Source: Halomonas sp. KG2 (lineage in GTDB: Bacteria; Pseudomonadota; Gammaproteobacteria; Pseudomonadales; Halomonadaceae). From it: DNA of 64,000 nucleotides. Shown here piece after piece: positions 28,052-36,543 of the stretch. Every line of letters starts with the position of its first letter. Position 1 is the first letter of the stretch. The DNA is taken from the NCBI GenBank assembly GCA_030440445.1, contig CP098528.1, positions 1,984,001-2,048,000 of the forward strand, written 5' to 3'. The position numbers were made by a program, and so were the translations under genes. The notes beneath the pieces are model-generated. The model did no database searches. It was given only the letters and a program-made list of their open reading frames with translations, and was not told where the DNA came from.

Positions 28052-29251
28052 CTAGCCGCGATGTACTAACAACTCACCACTATGATCGTCTAATTGGCGG
28101 TTACGCCCAGCCAATAAGGCGAATCCGCAACAAATAATAATTAGCAGTATAAGCAGCCATGCTATGTGGGCTAACTCTGCTCCGGCTTGCAGCATCAGGC
28201 CAACCCCAAAAGGGCCTATCGCTGCCAACGTATAGCCGCCACCCTGTACTAAGCCAGAAAGCTGCCCCGCGAGACGCGAGTTAGCCGTTCGTAACACCAA
28301 TAGGCTGAGTGCTAAGCTGAAGCTGCCGCCTTGGCCAATACCAAGAAGTATCGCGCCGGGCCACTTCCAGGCTAGTGGCGCAATAAGCAACATCCAAAGC
28401 CCTAGTGCGGTGCTAAAAAGGACTAGCAGTAAGGCAGGGCGTTGATCGTGAGTTAAGCGGGCTAGCCAAGGTGCGCCCAGCGCTGAAACTAGCTGACACA
28501 TGATTGAGATGGCCATTGTCCAGCCGGCCGCAGCTTCATCATAGCCTCTGTAGACCAATAAGGTGGGCAGCCAGCCAAACACAATGTAAGCCATGGAAGA
28601 CTGAATGCCCATGAACAGCATGACATGCCACGTAAGTGGCTTACGCATTAATTGGGCGAGCGAAGAAGAGTTTCTTGGCTTGAGTGGGGTGTGTTGAGCC
28701 GTTGGCATGTTGATCACCCAGAGTGCCAGGGCTACTAATGCTAATAGTGACCAGCTCATTAGACTCAACTGCCAGCTGCCTAGCCATTGCATCAGCGGAA
28801 CACTAAGACCAGCGCCTAAAGCACCGCCGAAACATAACGCCATGGTGTATAAACCAGTCAGAAGATCGGCGCTATGGGGCAGCTCGCGTTTAACAAGCGC
28901 TGGTAGAAGGGTGCCGCTAAGGCCAATCGCGCTGCCTGCCATTGCTGAGCCAATAAAAAGTGCCCCAGGCACTGGCATGCCTCTTAAGATTAAGCCGCAG
29001 GTTAATAAAAGCAGTGCACTGCTCAGGGCCCGTTCACTGCCCAACTGTTTAGCCAGTAGAGGAGCAAGTGGGGCTGACAAGCCTAAAAAAAGCACGGGTA
29101 ACGTGGTTAAAATGCCCGCTGATGCAGGGCTTAGCCCCGCAGTTTCTTGCAGTCGGGAAAGCAGCGGCGCAACTGATGACATAGCAGGGCGTAAATTAAG
29201 CCCTACTACGAACATCAGAACAATAAAGGTGTATGTGCGACGAGAAGCCAT
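28052..29251 (-). CDS. Major facilitator transporter of the CynX/NimT type
   Basis: 399 residues with about twelve membrane segments. The N-terminus (F-V-V-G-L-N-L-R-P-A, then S-V-A-P-L-L) is typical of the CynX/NimT group, which includes the E. coli cyanate and nitroimidazole transporters. No cynT or cynS genes are nearby, so cyanate transport is not supported and the substrate is open. The gene follows the hypothetical gene at 29260-29763 by 8 bases, so the two are probably read together. Confidence 0.82.
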   Translation of the reverse strand: MASRRTYTFIVLMFVVGLNLRPAMSSVAPLLSRLQETAGLSPASAGILTTLPVLFLGLSAPLAPLLAKQLGSERALSSALLLLTCGLILRGMPVPGALFIGSAMAGSAIGLSGTLLPALVKRELPHSADLLTGLYTMALCFGGALGAGLSVPLMQWLGSWQLSLMSWSLLALVALALWVINMPTAQHTPLKPRNSSSLAQLMRKPLTWHVMLFMGIQSSMAYIVFGWLPTLLVYRGYDEAAAGWTMAISIMCQLVSALGAPWLARLTHDQRPALLLVLFSTALGLWMLLIAPLAWKWPGAILLGIGQGGSFSLALSLLVLRTANSRLAGQLSGLVQGGGYTLAAIGPFGVGLMLQAGAELAHIAWLLILLIIICCGFALLAGRNRQLDDHSGELLVHRG

Positions 29252-29259
29252 GCTGACAT

Positions 29260-29763
29260 TTACTTGAGGTGGGGGCGTAAGTCGCCGCGTACCGCATCAA
29301 GCAGGGTAATGAAATGATAGTCTTGCTGCGTGTCTAAGCAGTCTACGCGCACCTCGGTACGCATCCCCTTATCAATATTCAGCTTGTCGTAGATTTCGAG
29401 GGTTAATTTACGTGCAGGTTTCTCGCCCGGCGTAATAACACCGTCTTCCAGTGTAAAGGTTTCAAGTAGCGTTACCCGTACTCGCGTGCTGCTCTCTTCG
29501 CTAAGTACCCGTCGCACAAATAACCACCCCTCACAGGGAAGCGATTCGTTATTATTACGTTCACGTAAGAAAAGTGTGCGATAACAAGCGCCCTCTGTAG
29601 AGGCTTTTTCAGCCATGCTGCGATACGCCTGCAGCACTTGCCCAGCCGATGCTCGGGCATCTTCTAGCCGCTGTGAAATACCTTGGTGCTCACGGCTTAG
29701 TTGCTCCTGACGTTGGAAGGTAAGCCACTGGCGGTAATCGTTAATAAGTTGAGACGACGCCAT
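29260..29763 (-). CDS. Hypothetical protein
   Basis: 167 residues, soluble, no signal peptide. The first 60 residues look like a coiled helix (many Q, R, E), followed by a beta-rich part containing C-E-G-W-L-F-V-R-R-V-L and P-A-R-K-L-T-L-E-I-Y. I do not recognise the family. The ATG at 29763 is chosen over GTG 29769 because GGAG is 6 bases upstream. It lies between rhlE and the MFS gene on the same strand, separated from rhlE by a strong hairpin. Confidence 0.75.
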   Translation of the reverse strand: MASSQLINDYRQWLTFQRQEQLSREHQGISQRLEDARASAGQVLQAYRSMAEKASTEGACYRTLFLRERNNNESLPCEGWLFVRRVLSEESSTRVRVTLLETFTLEDGVITPGEKPARKLTLEIYDKLNIDKGMRTEVRVDCLDTQQDYHFITLLDAVRGDLRPHLK

Positions 29764-29796
29764 AATCACTCCATGAATAAGTTAAGCTGTGCCAGC

Positions 29797-29829
29797 GGAA
29801 TATGCGAAGCGCTAACCTTCGCATATTCC
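29797..29829 (-). terminator. Perfect 13-bp hairpin after rhlE
   Basis: GGAATATGCGAAG and CTTCGCATATTCC form a perfect inverted repeat with a 7-base loop, 12 bases after the rhlE stop. No T-run follows on the minus strand, so it may be a factor-dependent terminator or an intercistronic RNA stabiliser rather than a classical intrinsic terminator. Confidence 0.55.
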
Positions 29830-29840
29830 TAAGCTAAGGG

Positions 29841-31097
29841 CTAGCGACGGGCGCGACGACGACGTTCACCGCCTGTATTGGCTGCTTGTCCTTCCGGTTT
29901 GCGCTTGGCGCGAGGCTGTTTCTGACCACGGCGACCATTTTCAATCGGCTCGGGCTTGGCGTTGGGGTCAGGTTCAAAACCAGGTTCGATACGTTTAGGC
30001 AGGTTCTGCTTGATAAGACGCTCAATCCCACTCAGCAAGCCGTGTTCGTCGACACATACGAGCGAAACTGCTTCGCCATCGCTGCCCGCACGGCCGGTGC
30101 GTCCAATGCGGTGAACATAATCCTCTGCCACATTGGGTAAGTCGAAATTAACGACATGAGGAAGTTCGTTGATATCTAGCCCGCGAGCGGCAATATCAGT
30201 GGCGACAAGTACCTGCAAATCACCGCTTTTGAAAGCACCTAGTGCACGTGTTCTAGCCCCTTGGCTCTTATTGCCATGGATGGCCATGGCGGGTATGTCC
30301 TGCTTAGAAAGCTGCTCTGCTAAGCGGTTCGCGCCATGTTTGGTGCGTGTGAAAACGAGTACCTGAAACCAGCCATGCTGCTGAATTAAATGGGCCAGCA
30401 GCTCGCGTTTTTTATCACGATCTACTCGATAAATGGTTTGCTCAATTTTTTCAGCAGTCGTGTTGCGAGGTGCGACTTCTATTAATGCTGGGTTGTTGAG
30501 CAGCTGTTGCGCCAATAACTGTATGTCGTTGGAGAATGTTGCAGAGAACAGCAGGTTTTGACGCTGTTTCGGCACTAAACGCAATAGACGCTTGATATCA
30601 TGGATGAATCCCATGTCGAGCATACGATCAGCTTCGTCGAGCACCAGGATTTCGACGGCCGATAGATCGACATGGCCTTGTTGATGCAAATCTAGTAGCC
30701 GACCTGGCGTGGCCACCAGCACATCAAGTCCCGCTTTGAGTGCATCCACTTGTGGCTGTTGGCCAACACCGCCGAAAATAATATGCGAGCGTAAAGAGAG
30801 GTGCTTGCCGTAAGCGGTTACGCTTTCGCCTACCTGGGCAGCAAGCTCGCGCGTAGGCGTGAGCACTAACGCGCGTACTTGGCGTTTGCCAGGACGTTTG
30901 CCATTCGCTAACCGCTGTAACATGGGCAACGTAAAGCCGGCGGTTTTGCCTGTGCCAGTTTGTGCACTGGCGAGCATGTCGCGACCTTCAAGTACAACGG
31001 GGATAGCTTTTTGTTGAATAGGGGTAGGCTGCGTATAGCCCTGCGCGGTAACCGCGCGTAGTAAATCGTCGTGCAGACCAAGTTCAGAAAAGCTCAT
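29841..31097 (-). CDS. rhlE: DEAD-box ATP-dependent RNA helicase, RhlE type
   Basis: 418 residues with all DEAD-box motifs in order: Q motif (G-Y-T-Q-P-T-P-I-Q), [31 protein letters not shown] and H-R-I-G-R-T-G-R. A basic low-complexity tail (repeated R, K, Q) follows, as in RhlE. It unwinds structured RNA in ribosome assembly or decay. The ATG at 31097 (GGAGAA upstream) matches the family start; the frame is open further 5' but lacks homology. Two stem-loops lie in the upstream leader. Confidence 0.9.
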   Translation of the reverse strand: MSFSELGLHDDLLRAVTAQGYTQPTPIQQKAIPVVLEGRDMLASAQTGTGKTAGFTLPMLQRLANGKRPGKRQVRALVLTPTRELAAQVGESVTAYGKHLSLRSHIIFGGVGQQPQVDALKAGLDVLVATPGRLLDLHQQGHVDLSAVEILVLDEADRMLDMGFIHDIKRLLRLVPKQRQNLLFSATFSNDIQLLAQQLLNNPALIEVAPRNTTAEKIEQTIYRVDRDKKRELLAHLIQQHGWFQVLVFTRTKHGANRLAEQLSKQDIPAMAIHGNKSQGARTRALGAFKSGDLQVLVATDIAARGLDINELPHVVNFDLPNVAEDYVHRIGRTGRAGSDGEAVSLVCVDEHGLLSGIERLIKQNLPKRIEPGFEPDPNAKPEPIENGRRGQKQPRAKRKPEGQAANTGGERRRRARR

Positions 31098-31111
31098 GCG
31101 TTCTCCGCAAT

Positions 31112-31153
31112 CGCTTAGTAAGTGACGTCGCTTGGCGCCGTCGTTACTGAGCG
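31112..31153 (-). promoter_or_regulatory. Stem-loop directly upstream of the rhlE ribosome binding site
   Basis: CGCTTAGTAA pairs with TTACTGAGCG (one G-T pair), with an inner GACG/CGTC stem in the 22-base interior. The structure ends about 14 bases before the rhlE start codon, next to the GGAG site. It could influence helicase translation. This is purely structural evidence. Confidence 0.45.
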
Positions 31154-31183
31154 TAATGTTCAAAAAGCGAGGATGGTACACCT

Positions 31184-31224
31184 TCGCGGCAGCGAAGTTT
31201 GCCAGATAAAGCACGCTGCCGCGA
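31184..31224 (-). promoter_or_regulatory. Second stem-loop in the rhlE upstream region
   Basis: A perfect 11-base-pair inverted repeat (TCGCGGCAGCG with CGCTGCCGCGA) with a 19-base loop. On the plus strand a run of seven Ts follows six bases later, but no plus-strand gene precedes it. It could therefore be either part of the rhlE leader or an antisense terminator. Confidence 0.45.
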
Positions 31225-31369
31225 TGGTCATTTTTTTGCCGATCAAGACGGTGAAATAGACATTGGCTTGAATCGGGGGTGACGTGGTAATGCTGAAAGA
31301 TGACTCCTTTAGTATATCATGGATACTTCATTTCAGCGTTTAACCTAGAGGTTGGATGCCTTACTGATG

Positions 31370-31963
31370 TCACATCTGAAAATAATTTCCTTTGCGGATC
31401 TCGTTGGCGATTTGCAGGGCCACCTTGTCCCAGCTTTCGCCAAGCGAGCGAACGAGAGCAGGGTAGCCGTCCTGCTGGAGCTCGGTCTCTGCAGAAAAAC
31501 TTTTTAGCGCAAGTAGGTTGTTATCTTCACCGCGTAACTGCCATTGACCACTGGTGACCGCTCGCCCGTCGTGCCGCCCCTGAAATTGATCAACTTCAAG
31601 TAGTAATGTGAGCGCTTCAGGTGCATTGCCATCAGCATGAACGACCTGGATGGACGTGAGCTCTTGGGATAGCTGAGCACGCAATGCACGTTCTAATTGG
31701 CGTCCAATACTTTCAGCCCATTGGTGTTCGCGGGCTTCATTTAGGGTGATGTCATCAAGCTGCATGACGATACCGTCTACATCCAGATAATGTGCTAAAC
31801 GTGGTGATCGCACCTGCAGTGTGCCAATCGGCTGGTTTGGCGAACTTACTGCATTTTCGCTTGGTAGCATGTAACGAGAGGGCGGTGTGACACTGCTGGC
31901 ACAAGCACTTAGCAGTATGCAAAGGCCAAATAGTGATAAATAGCGGATTGCCTTATAGCGCAT
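31370..31963 (-). CDS. pqiC: PqiC-type outer-membrane lipoprotein (ABC-type transport auxiliary)
   Basis: 197 residues starting with a lipoprotein signal: hydrophobic helix, then L-L-S-A-C with the lipidated cysteine. The mature part follows the PqiC/DUF330 pattern (Y-M-L-P, I-G-T-L-Q-V-R-S-P-R-L-A-H-Y-L-D). PqiC works with PqiA and PqiB in lipid movement across the envelope. The ATG at 31963 has AAGGAG upstream; an earlier in-frame start is unsupported. Last gene of pqiABC, 13 bases after pqiB. Confidence 0.9.
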   Translation of the reverse strand: MRYKAIRYLSLFGLCILLSACASSVTPPSRYMLPSENAVSSPNQPIGTLQVRSPRLAHYLDVDGIVMQLDDITLNEAREHQWAESIGRQLERALRAQLSQELTSIQVVHADGNAPEALTLLLEVDQFQGRHDGRAVTSGQWQLRGEDNNLLALKSFSAETELQQDGYPALVRSLGESWDKVALQIANEIRKGNYFQM

Positions 31964-31976
31964 AGTAAGCTCCTTC

Positions 31977-33659
31977 TTAGCGTGGTGCGCGAGGCACGGG
32001 ATCTTGAGTATCCAGGTTGTCGAATAAGAGCGCTCTTGGGTTTTCATTTAATGTGCGAGTAAGTGGTTGTAAGTCGCGCATTAATCGATCCAGCCGTTGA
32101 ATAGCCGTTGTTAAATCTTGATAGGCTGGCGATGATGGCGATACACCTTGCAAGGTGCTACGTAGCTCTTCAAGAGTTGCATTTACGTTTCCGCCGATTG
32201 CCTGAGTGTCGGGGTCATTCAGCAACTGGTTGATGGAGGTGCTTACTTGGCGTATTTCGTTGAGCATACTTTCAGATGCTTGTAAGTTTCGGTCTAAACC
32301 TGCAAGTAATGGCTCAACTTCAAGCGCGTTTAATTTCTCAAGCAGGCTGGTTACCTGCGCTTGGATCTGTGCAAAGCCACCAGCGACGGTAGGGAATACG
32401 GTTCGCTCTGAGAACGTTTCGGCGACATATTCATCAGCCAAGTCGCGTTGAAAATTAAGATCAACGAAAAGTGCACCCGTTAATAGGCTGCCATTTTTGA
32501 GTGATGCACGCAGCCCTAAGCCGAAGAGGCGCTTAAAGCGCGAGTCCCACTGCTCTATATCAATGTCGGCATTCTCAATGCCCAAGCGCTGAGGCTCGAT
32601 TCGAATCAGCACCGGGATGGCAAACTGAGAACGTGAGTCGGGCTGTGGAGCAGTAAAATTCCAGGGCACCGATGCAACAGTGCCGATTCTTACGCCGCGA
32701 AATTCGACGGGCGCACCTTTCGATAACCCGCGAACGGTATCATCAACCAATAGCACGTACTCTAAATACTGATTGAAGGTTCCTTCCCGGGCAGTATTTT
32801 CATCCGCATAGAGATTAAAGCGTGCATTGGGCTCTACGGGTTGCCCCATGGGCAAGTCTTCTGGTACACCAAATGTAACGCCGCCTCCCAGTAATGCTTC
32901 AAGAGACTCCACGTTGACACGTACACCATCGGCATCTAGTTGGAAATCAACACCGCTCGATGTCCAAAATCGAGTGCTATCCGTTACCAACTGGCCGTAG
33001 GGTTCTTCAATAAATACTTGGTGGTGCATGGTGCGAGATTCCGCGTCAAACCGAGTGTCTTCAACTCGTCCTACGGTATAGCCCTGATAAGAAACAGGGT
33101 CGCCTATACGTAGTGAGTTGCCCAGTTGACTGACTAAGCTGATTTGCAAACCAGCCTGCCCAGCTGGCGCAACCGGTGGTGTATCACTTACCGTAAACTC
33201 GCGCTCAGGTTCATCAGACTGACCTGCCTCTAGCTGAATATAGGCACCCGACAATACCGTGCCCAGCCCGCTAATACCCTCACGGCCAATGCGCGGCTTT
33301 ACCACCCAGAATCGGCTATCTTCCCTAAGCATCGCTTCCGCTTCTGGTTGGATGCGGGCGGTCATGACGGCGTGGGAAAGGTCATCAGATAAGCGAACGT
33401 TTTGGACTCTGCCTATTTCAACATTGCGGCTGCGAATAAGCGTGCTGCCCGCTTCGATACCTTCCGCGCTGTCCATCGTTAGTGTAACGAGCGTGCCTCG
33501 GCTGGCGTAGTTGTCGTAGGCGAGCCACAGTCCAATCACAACAGCAACGATTGGCACGATCCAAATCGGAGAGAGCCGTGTTTGCGGTGATGACTTCGCA
33601 CGATGTAAATCGTTGCTGTCGTTGGTATCGGCTTTCTTTGGTGTTGAATCATTAGCCAT
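31977..33659 (-). CDS. pqiB: MCE-domain protein PqiB
   Basis: 560 residues. One N-terminal membrane segment (W-I-V-P-I-V-A-V-V-I-G-L-W-L-A) is followed by three MCE domains (e.g. G-S-T-L-I-R-S-R-N-V-E-I-G-R-V; G-D-P-V-S-Y-Q-G-Y-T-V-G-R-V; G-A-P-V-E-F-R-G-V-R-I-G) and a long C-terminal helical region. MCE rings form a periplasmic needle for phospholipid transport. The ATG at 33659 with AAGGA upstream is preferred over TTG 33662. It overlaps the pqiA 3' end by 8 bases. Confidence 0.94.
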   Translation of the reverse strand: MANDSTPKKADTNDSNDLHRAKSSPQTRLSPIWIVPIVAVVIGLWLAYDNYASRGTLVTLTMDSAEGIEAGSTLIRSRNVEIGRVQNVRLSDDLSHAVMTARIQPEAEAMLREDSRFWVVKPRIGREGISGLGTVLSGAYIQLEAGQSDEPEREFTVSDTPPVAPAGQAGLQISLVSQLGNSLRIGDPVSYQGYTVGRVEDTRFDAESRTMHHQVFIEEPYGQLVTDSTRFWTSSGVDFQLDADGVRVNVESLEALLGGGVTFGVPEDLPMGQPVEPNARFNLYADENTAREGTFNQYLEYVLLVDDTVRGLSKGAPVEFRGVRIGTVASVPWNFTAPQPDSRSQFAIPVLIRIEPQRLGIENADIDIEQWDSRFKRLFGLGLRASLKNGSLLTGALFVDLNFQRDLADEYVAETFSERTVFPTVAGGFAQIQAQVTSLLEKLNALEVEPLLAGLDRNLQASESMLNEIRQVSTSINQLLNDPDTQAIGGNVNATLEELRSTLQGVSPSSPAYQDLTTAIQRLDRLMRDLQPLTRTLNENPRALLFDNLDTQDPVPRAPR

Positions 33660-35016
33660 CAACAGTTTCCTTGGTGGCCGTGTTACGGCGTGTAGAGCGA
33701 GGGGGCGGAGTGTCCCAAATTAAGCGCGGATCAAACGTCATGGCTGCTAACATTGTGAGCACAACGACGGCAGCAAACGCGAGCGCAGCCGGCCCTGGTG
33801 TAATTGACATTAACGACCCAGCGCGAATTAGAGCAACTAATATGGCAACTACAAATACATCAACCATGGACCATCGGCCTATAAATTCAGTTAGCCGATA
33901 AAGTCGAGTTCGGCTTTGTGCGTTGAGCTCGTTGCTATGCTTTATGACCATACACAGCCAAACCAGTGCGACCAGCTTACCAACGGGAACAATAACACTC
34001 GCCACAAAGATAACCACGGCCACGGGCCAGGAGCCCATTTGGATCAGTTGAACAACCCCACCGATGATCGTTGAGGGTGATGAGTGCCCTAAGCTGGTAG
34101 TGATCATAATAGGGTATACATTGGCAGGGATATACATCACCGCTGCTGCAAAAAGCAGTGCCCAGGTGCGTTGTAAGCTGTGGGGTAATCGTGGGTGGAG
34201 CTTTTCTTGGCAGCGCAGACAGCGCCCCTTGCCATGCTCATTAAGGCGATTAATTAGGCCGCAAGTTGGGCAGCCGGTTACCCCTTGGCTTGCCGCAGTC
34301 GTTCCTGTGAGAGTGCCTTCTGGCGCGAGAGGTTCTTTCTCTAAAGAGAACCACATCCAATCTGAATCAATGGATTGTGTTGTTAACAGTAAAAGGACGG
34401 CAAACGCGCTGAACGCCCAGAAGGAGATGCCTAATTCAACGTGTGCCATGCCCGCTATTTTTATCAAACTCACCAGTGCCCCAACGATGAAGACATCCGC
34501 CATCATCCATGGGGTAAGCCTCGCTAGTGAACGAGCGATATCATGACTAAATGGCATTGGATGACCGCGAAGTAAACCAAACTGAAGCCAGATCACGCCA
34601 ATTAGATAAATAGCGGGCAGCACAACAATGGTCATAATGACAGCGATAGCGACAACAGGCTGATGAAACGCGATGAGCGTAGTGGCAGTCTGTGAAAGCT
34701 CTATACGATTACCAATGCCGCTGATGCTAAAGCTAACAAACGGAAATGACACTGCTGCAAGTAGCGCTATCAAGGATGAAAGCGCTAGCGCCATGCTTCT
34801 CTGAGCAGGATAGCGATGCCGCTTTACCAGTACATGTGAACAGCGTGGGCAGGATGCTTTCTCTCCAGAGCCGAGTGGAGGGAGTGCAGACACCCAGTCA
34901 CACTCATGACAGGCGCGTAGGCGTCTACGCTGGGCACGTGCTTCAGGAGGGTGGCAGTCGACCTGTGGTGAGTTCACCCGCAAAGAAGGTCGTTTGATAA
35001 ACTGAAAATGAGGCAA
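33652..35016 (-). CDS. pqiA: PqiA inner-membrane protein with two PqiA domains
   Basis: 454 residues. Two PqiA repeats each begin with a zinc-ribbon (C-H-E-C-D...C-P-R-C and C-P-T-C-G...C-L-R-C) followed by four membrane segments. It is the membrane partner of the MCE protein PqiB. First gene of the pqiABC operon, which in E. coli responds to paraquat through SoxRS; no SoxS site was identified here. Confidence 0.94.
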   Translation of the reverse strand: MPHFQFIKRPSLRVNSPQVDCHPPEARAQRRRLRACHECDWVSALPPLGSGEKASCPRCSHVLVKRHRYPAQRSMALALSSLIALLAAVSFPFVSFSISGIGNRIELSQTATTLIAFHQPVVAIAVIMTIVVLPAIYLIGVIWLQFGLLRGHPMPFSHDIARSLARLTPWMMADVFIVGALVSLIKIAGMAHVELGISFWAFSAFAVLLLLTTQSIDSDWMWFSLEKEPLAPEGTLTGTTAASQGVTGCPTCGLINRLNEHGKGRCLRCQEKLHPRLPHSLQRTWALLFAAAVMYIPANVYPIMITTSLGHSSPSTIIGGVVQLIQMGSWPVAVVIFVASVIVPVGKLVALVWLCMVIKHSNELNAQSRTRLYRLTEFIGRWSMVDVFVVAILVALIRAGSLMSITPGPAALAFAAVVVLTMLAAMTFDPRLIWDTPPPRSTRRNTATKETVDG

Positions 35017-35111
35017 CTGCTAATTCTCAATACGTTGAGGAATCCAAATTAGTACGGCGGGCAGATACTACTGTCAAATCGAGATTTATCTTCGCTCTGC
35101 CAAAACAGCAC

Positions 35112-35140
35112 TTGACCTAACTAACTAGTTAGACAAGGAT
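35112..35140 (+). promoter_or_regulatory. Possible caxA promoter with an embedded palindromic operator
   Basis: TTGACC (35112-35117) and AAGGAT (35135-35140) are 17 bases apart. The -10 is weak. Between them lies the perfect 12-base palindrome CTAACTAGTTAG (35121-35132), in the place where a repressor would occlude RNA polymerase. It is about 60 bases before the antiporter start. The binding protein is unknown. Confidence 0.4.
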
Positions 35141-35199
35141 GCCTCGGCAATGGTGCCTAATGATAGTGCCTAACATTACGAAATTAAGGAAATGAAATA

Positions 35200-36174
35200 A
35201 TGTTGCTCCCTTTTTTGGCGGTAGTTTTGGGATTGGTGCTTCTTGTATGGAGCGCCGAGAAATTTATCGATGGTGCTGCAGCTACCTCTAGGTGGTTAGG
35301 ACTATCGCCTCTATTAATTGGCATGCTGGTTATTGGTTTTGGCACCTCTGCACCAGAAATGATGGTGTCAGTGTTGGCGGCCATGCAAGGAAATCCTGGC
35401 TTAGCGGTAGGTAACGCCTATGGTTCCAATATCGCTAATATTGGCCTTGTTTTAGGTTTTGTCGCGTTGCTCGCTCCTTTAGCAGTGCATTCTGGTGTGA
35501 TCCGTAAGGAGATGCCGCTGTTGATCGGTGTCATGCTTCTGACGGGTTATATGCTTTATGACGGTTGGATTTCTCGGGCGGAAGCCGTCTTACTGCTAGG
35601 CGCATTGGCGCTCTTTATTGGGGTTAGTATTGTTCGTTCACGAGGGCAGCAAGACGACCCGCTAGTGGGTGAAGTGTCAGAAGCGCTGGATAGTAAGCCC
35701 ATGTCTCGTGGCAAGGCGCTTATGTGGACGTTAGTTGGTCTGGTGTTGTTGATTGCTAGCTCGCGCATCTTAGTGTGGGGGGCGGTTGAAATAGCGGTAG
35801 CCTTTGGGGTGAGCGACTTAATTATTGGGCTAACCGTTGTAGCAATAGGAACGTCCTTACCAGAACTTGCTTCCTCTATCAGCGCTTTGCGGCGCAAAGA
35901 GCATGATATGGTGCTGGGTAATGTCGTAGGCTCTAACCTATTTAACAGCTTGGCTGTGGTAGGTCTTGCCGGCGTCATTACGCCAATTGAAGTGGGGCGC
36001 GAGGTGCTAATTCGTGATTGGAGCGTCATGACCTTTATGACCCTCATGATGGTGTTCTTTGCTTTCTCTTGGCGGGGGCGCCCGCGGCGTATAAACCGTA
36101 TCGAGGGTGGCGTGCTGTTCTCTATGTTCATTGCTTACACTGGCTATATGGTTAGCCTTGTAGTGATGTCCTAA
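35200..36174 (+). CDS. Calcium/sodium antiporter of the CaxA/YrbG family
   Basis: 324 residues with about ten membrane helices and two inverted repeats bearing the alpha motifs G-F-G-T-S-A-P-E-M near residues 48-56 and G-T-S-L-P-E-L near 218-224. These hold the acidic cation-binding residues. It exchanges Na+ for Ca2+ or other cations at the inner membrane. E. coli relative: YrbG. An AAGGAAATG stretch precedes the start. It seems to stand alone; a palindromic promoter-region site may control it. Confidence 0.92.
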   Translation: MLLPFLAVVLGLVLLVWSAEKFIDGAAATSRWLGLSPLLIGMLVIGFGTSAPEMMVSVLAAMQGNPGLAVGNAYGSNIANIGLVLGFVALLAPLAVHSGVIRKEMPLLIGVMLLTGYMLYDGWISRAEAVLLLGALALFIGVSIVRSRGQQDDPLVGEVSEALDSKPMSRGKALMWTLVGLVLLIASSRILVWGAVEIAVAFGVSDLIIGLTVVAIGTSLPELASSISALRRKEHDMVLGNVVGSNLFNSLAVVGLAGVITPIEVGREVLIRDWSVMTFMTLMMVFFAFSWRGRPRRINRIEGGVLFSMFIAYTGYMVSLVVMS

Positions 36175-36391
36175 CTGCGTCAATGCGACACAGTTTGGCA
36201 GCAGGATTAGTAGTGTATAACGTTTGTTACAACGTCAAATTACAACACATTCGAATATCAGGCTTGGTTGCTGTGTTGCTGCATCGTGCCTAGAGCGCAT
36301 GCGCTTATTGCTAAAGTGCAGCACCAGTGAGGCTTAACTAAGCTTGTGTGACCCAGCAGTGGGATACTAATCCAAGTCTTAGGAGAGTGTG

Positions 36392-36526
36392 ATGGAGCTT
36401 GACCCCCTCGTGCTGTCGTGGATTCAGCTTGCCTTCGTAGTATCGTCTTTCGCTATTTTGGACAAAGGTGTTTGCGGTTGTCTTTGGCTTGAATGTACCC
36501 ATTGGCAAGGCGCGACCATCAAGTGA
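36392..36526 (+). pseudogene. Relic of cytochrome bd oxidase subunit I gene (cydA/cioA), internally deleted and frameshifted
   Basis: A good ribosome site (AGGAG) and ATG open a 44-codon frame starting M-E-L-D-P-L-V-L-S-W-I-Q-L-A-F-V-V-S, which resembles the conserved N-terminus of CydA/CioA (usually L-S-R-I-Q-F-A-F). The similarity stops there. In the +1 frame from 36456 the sequence reads F-W-T-K-V-F-A-V-V-F-G-L-N-V, resembling the second conserved CydA block (F-W-L-K-x-F-A-x-x-F-G-x-G-V), normally some 35 residues further on. The simplest reading is a decayed gene that lost an internal segment and all its 3' part. It stands directly before cydD. I see no cydB remnant. Confidence 0.65.
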
Positions 36527-36543
36527 GGAGTGCCACTAATCTT

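Noticed and set aside
35556..36131. 191-residue minus-strand ORF inside the cation antiporter gene
   Set aside because: Antisense shadow of a strongly supported membrane protein gene; composition is biased and no start signal is present.
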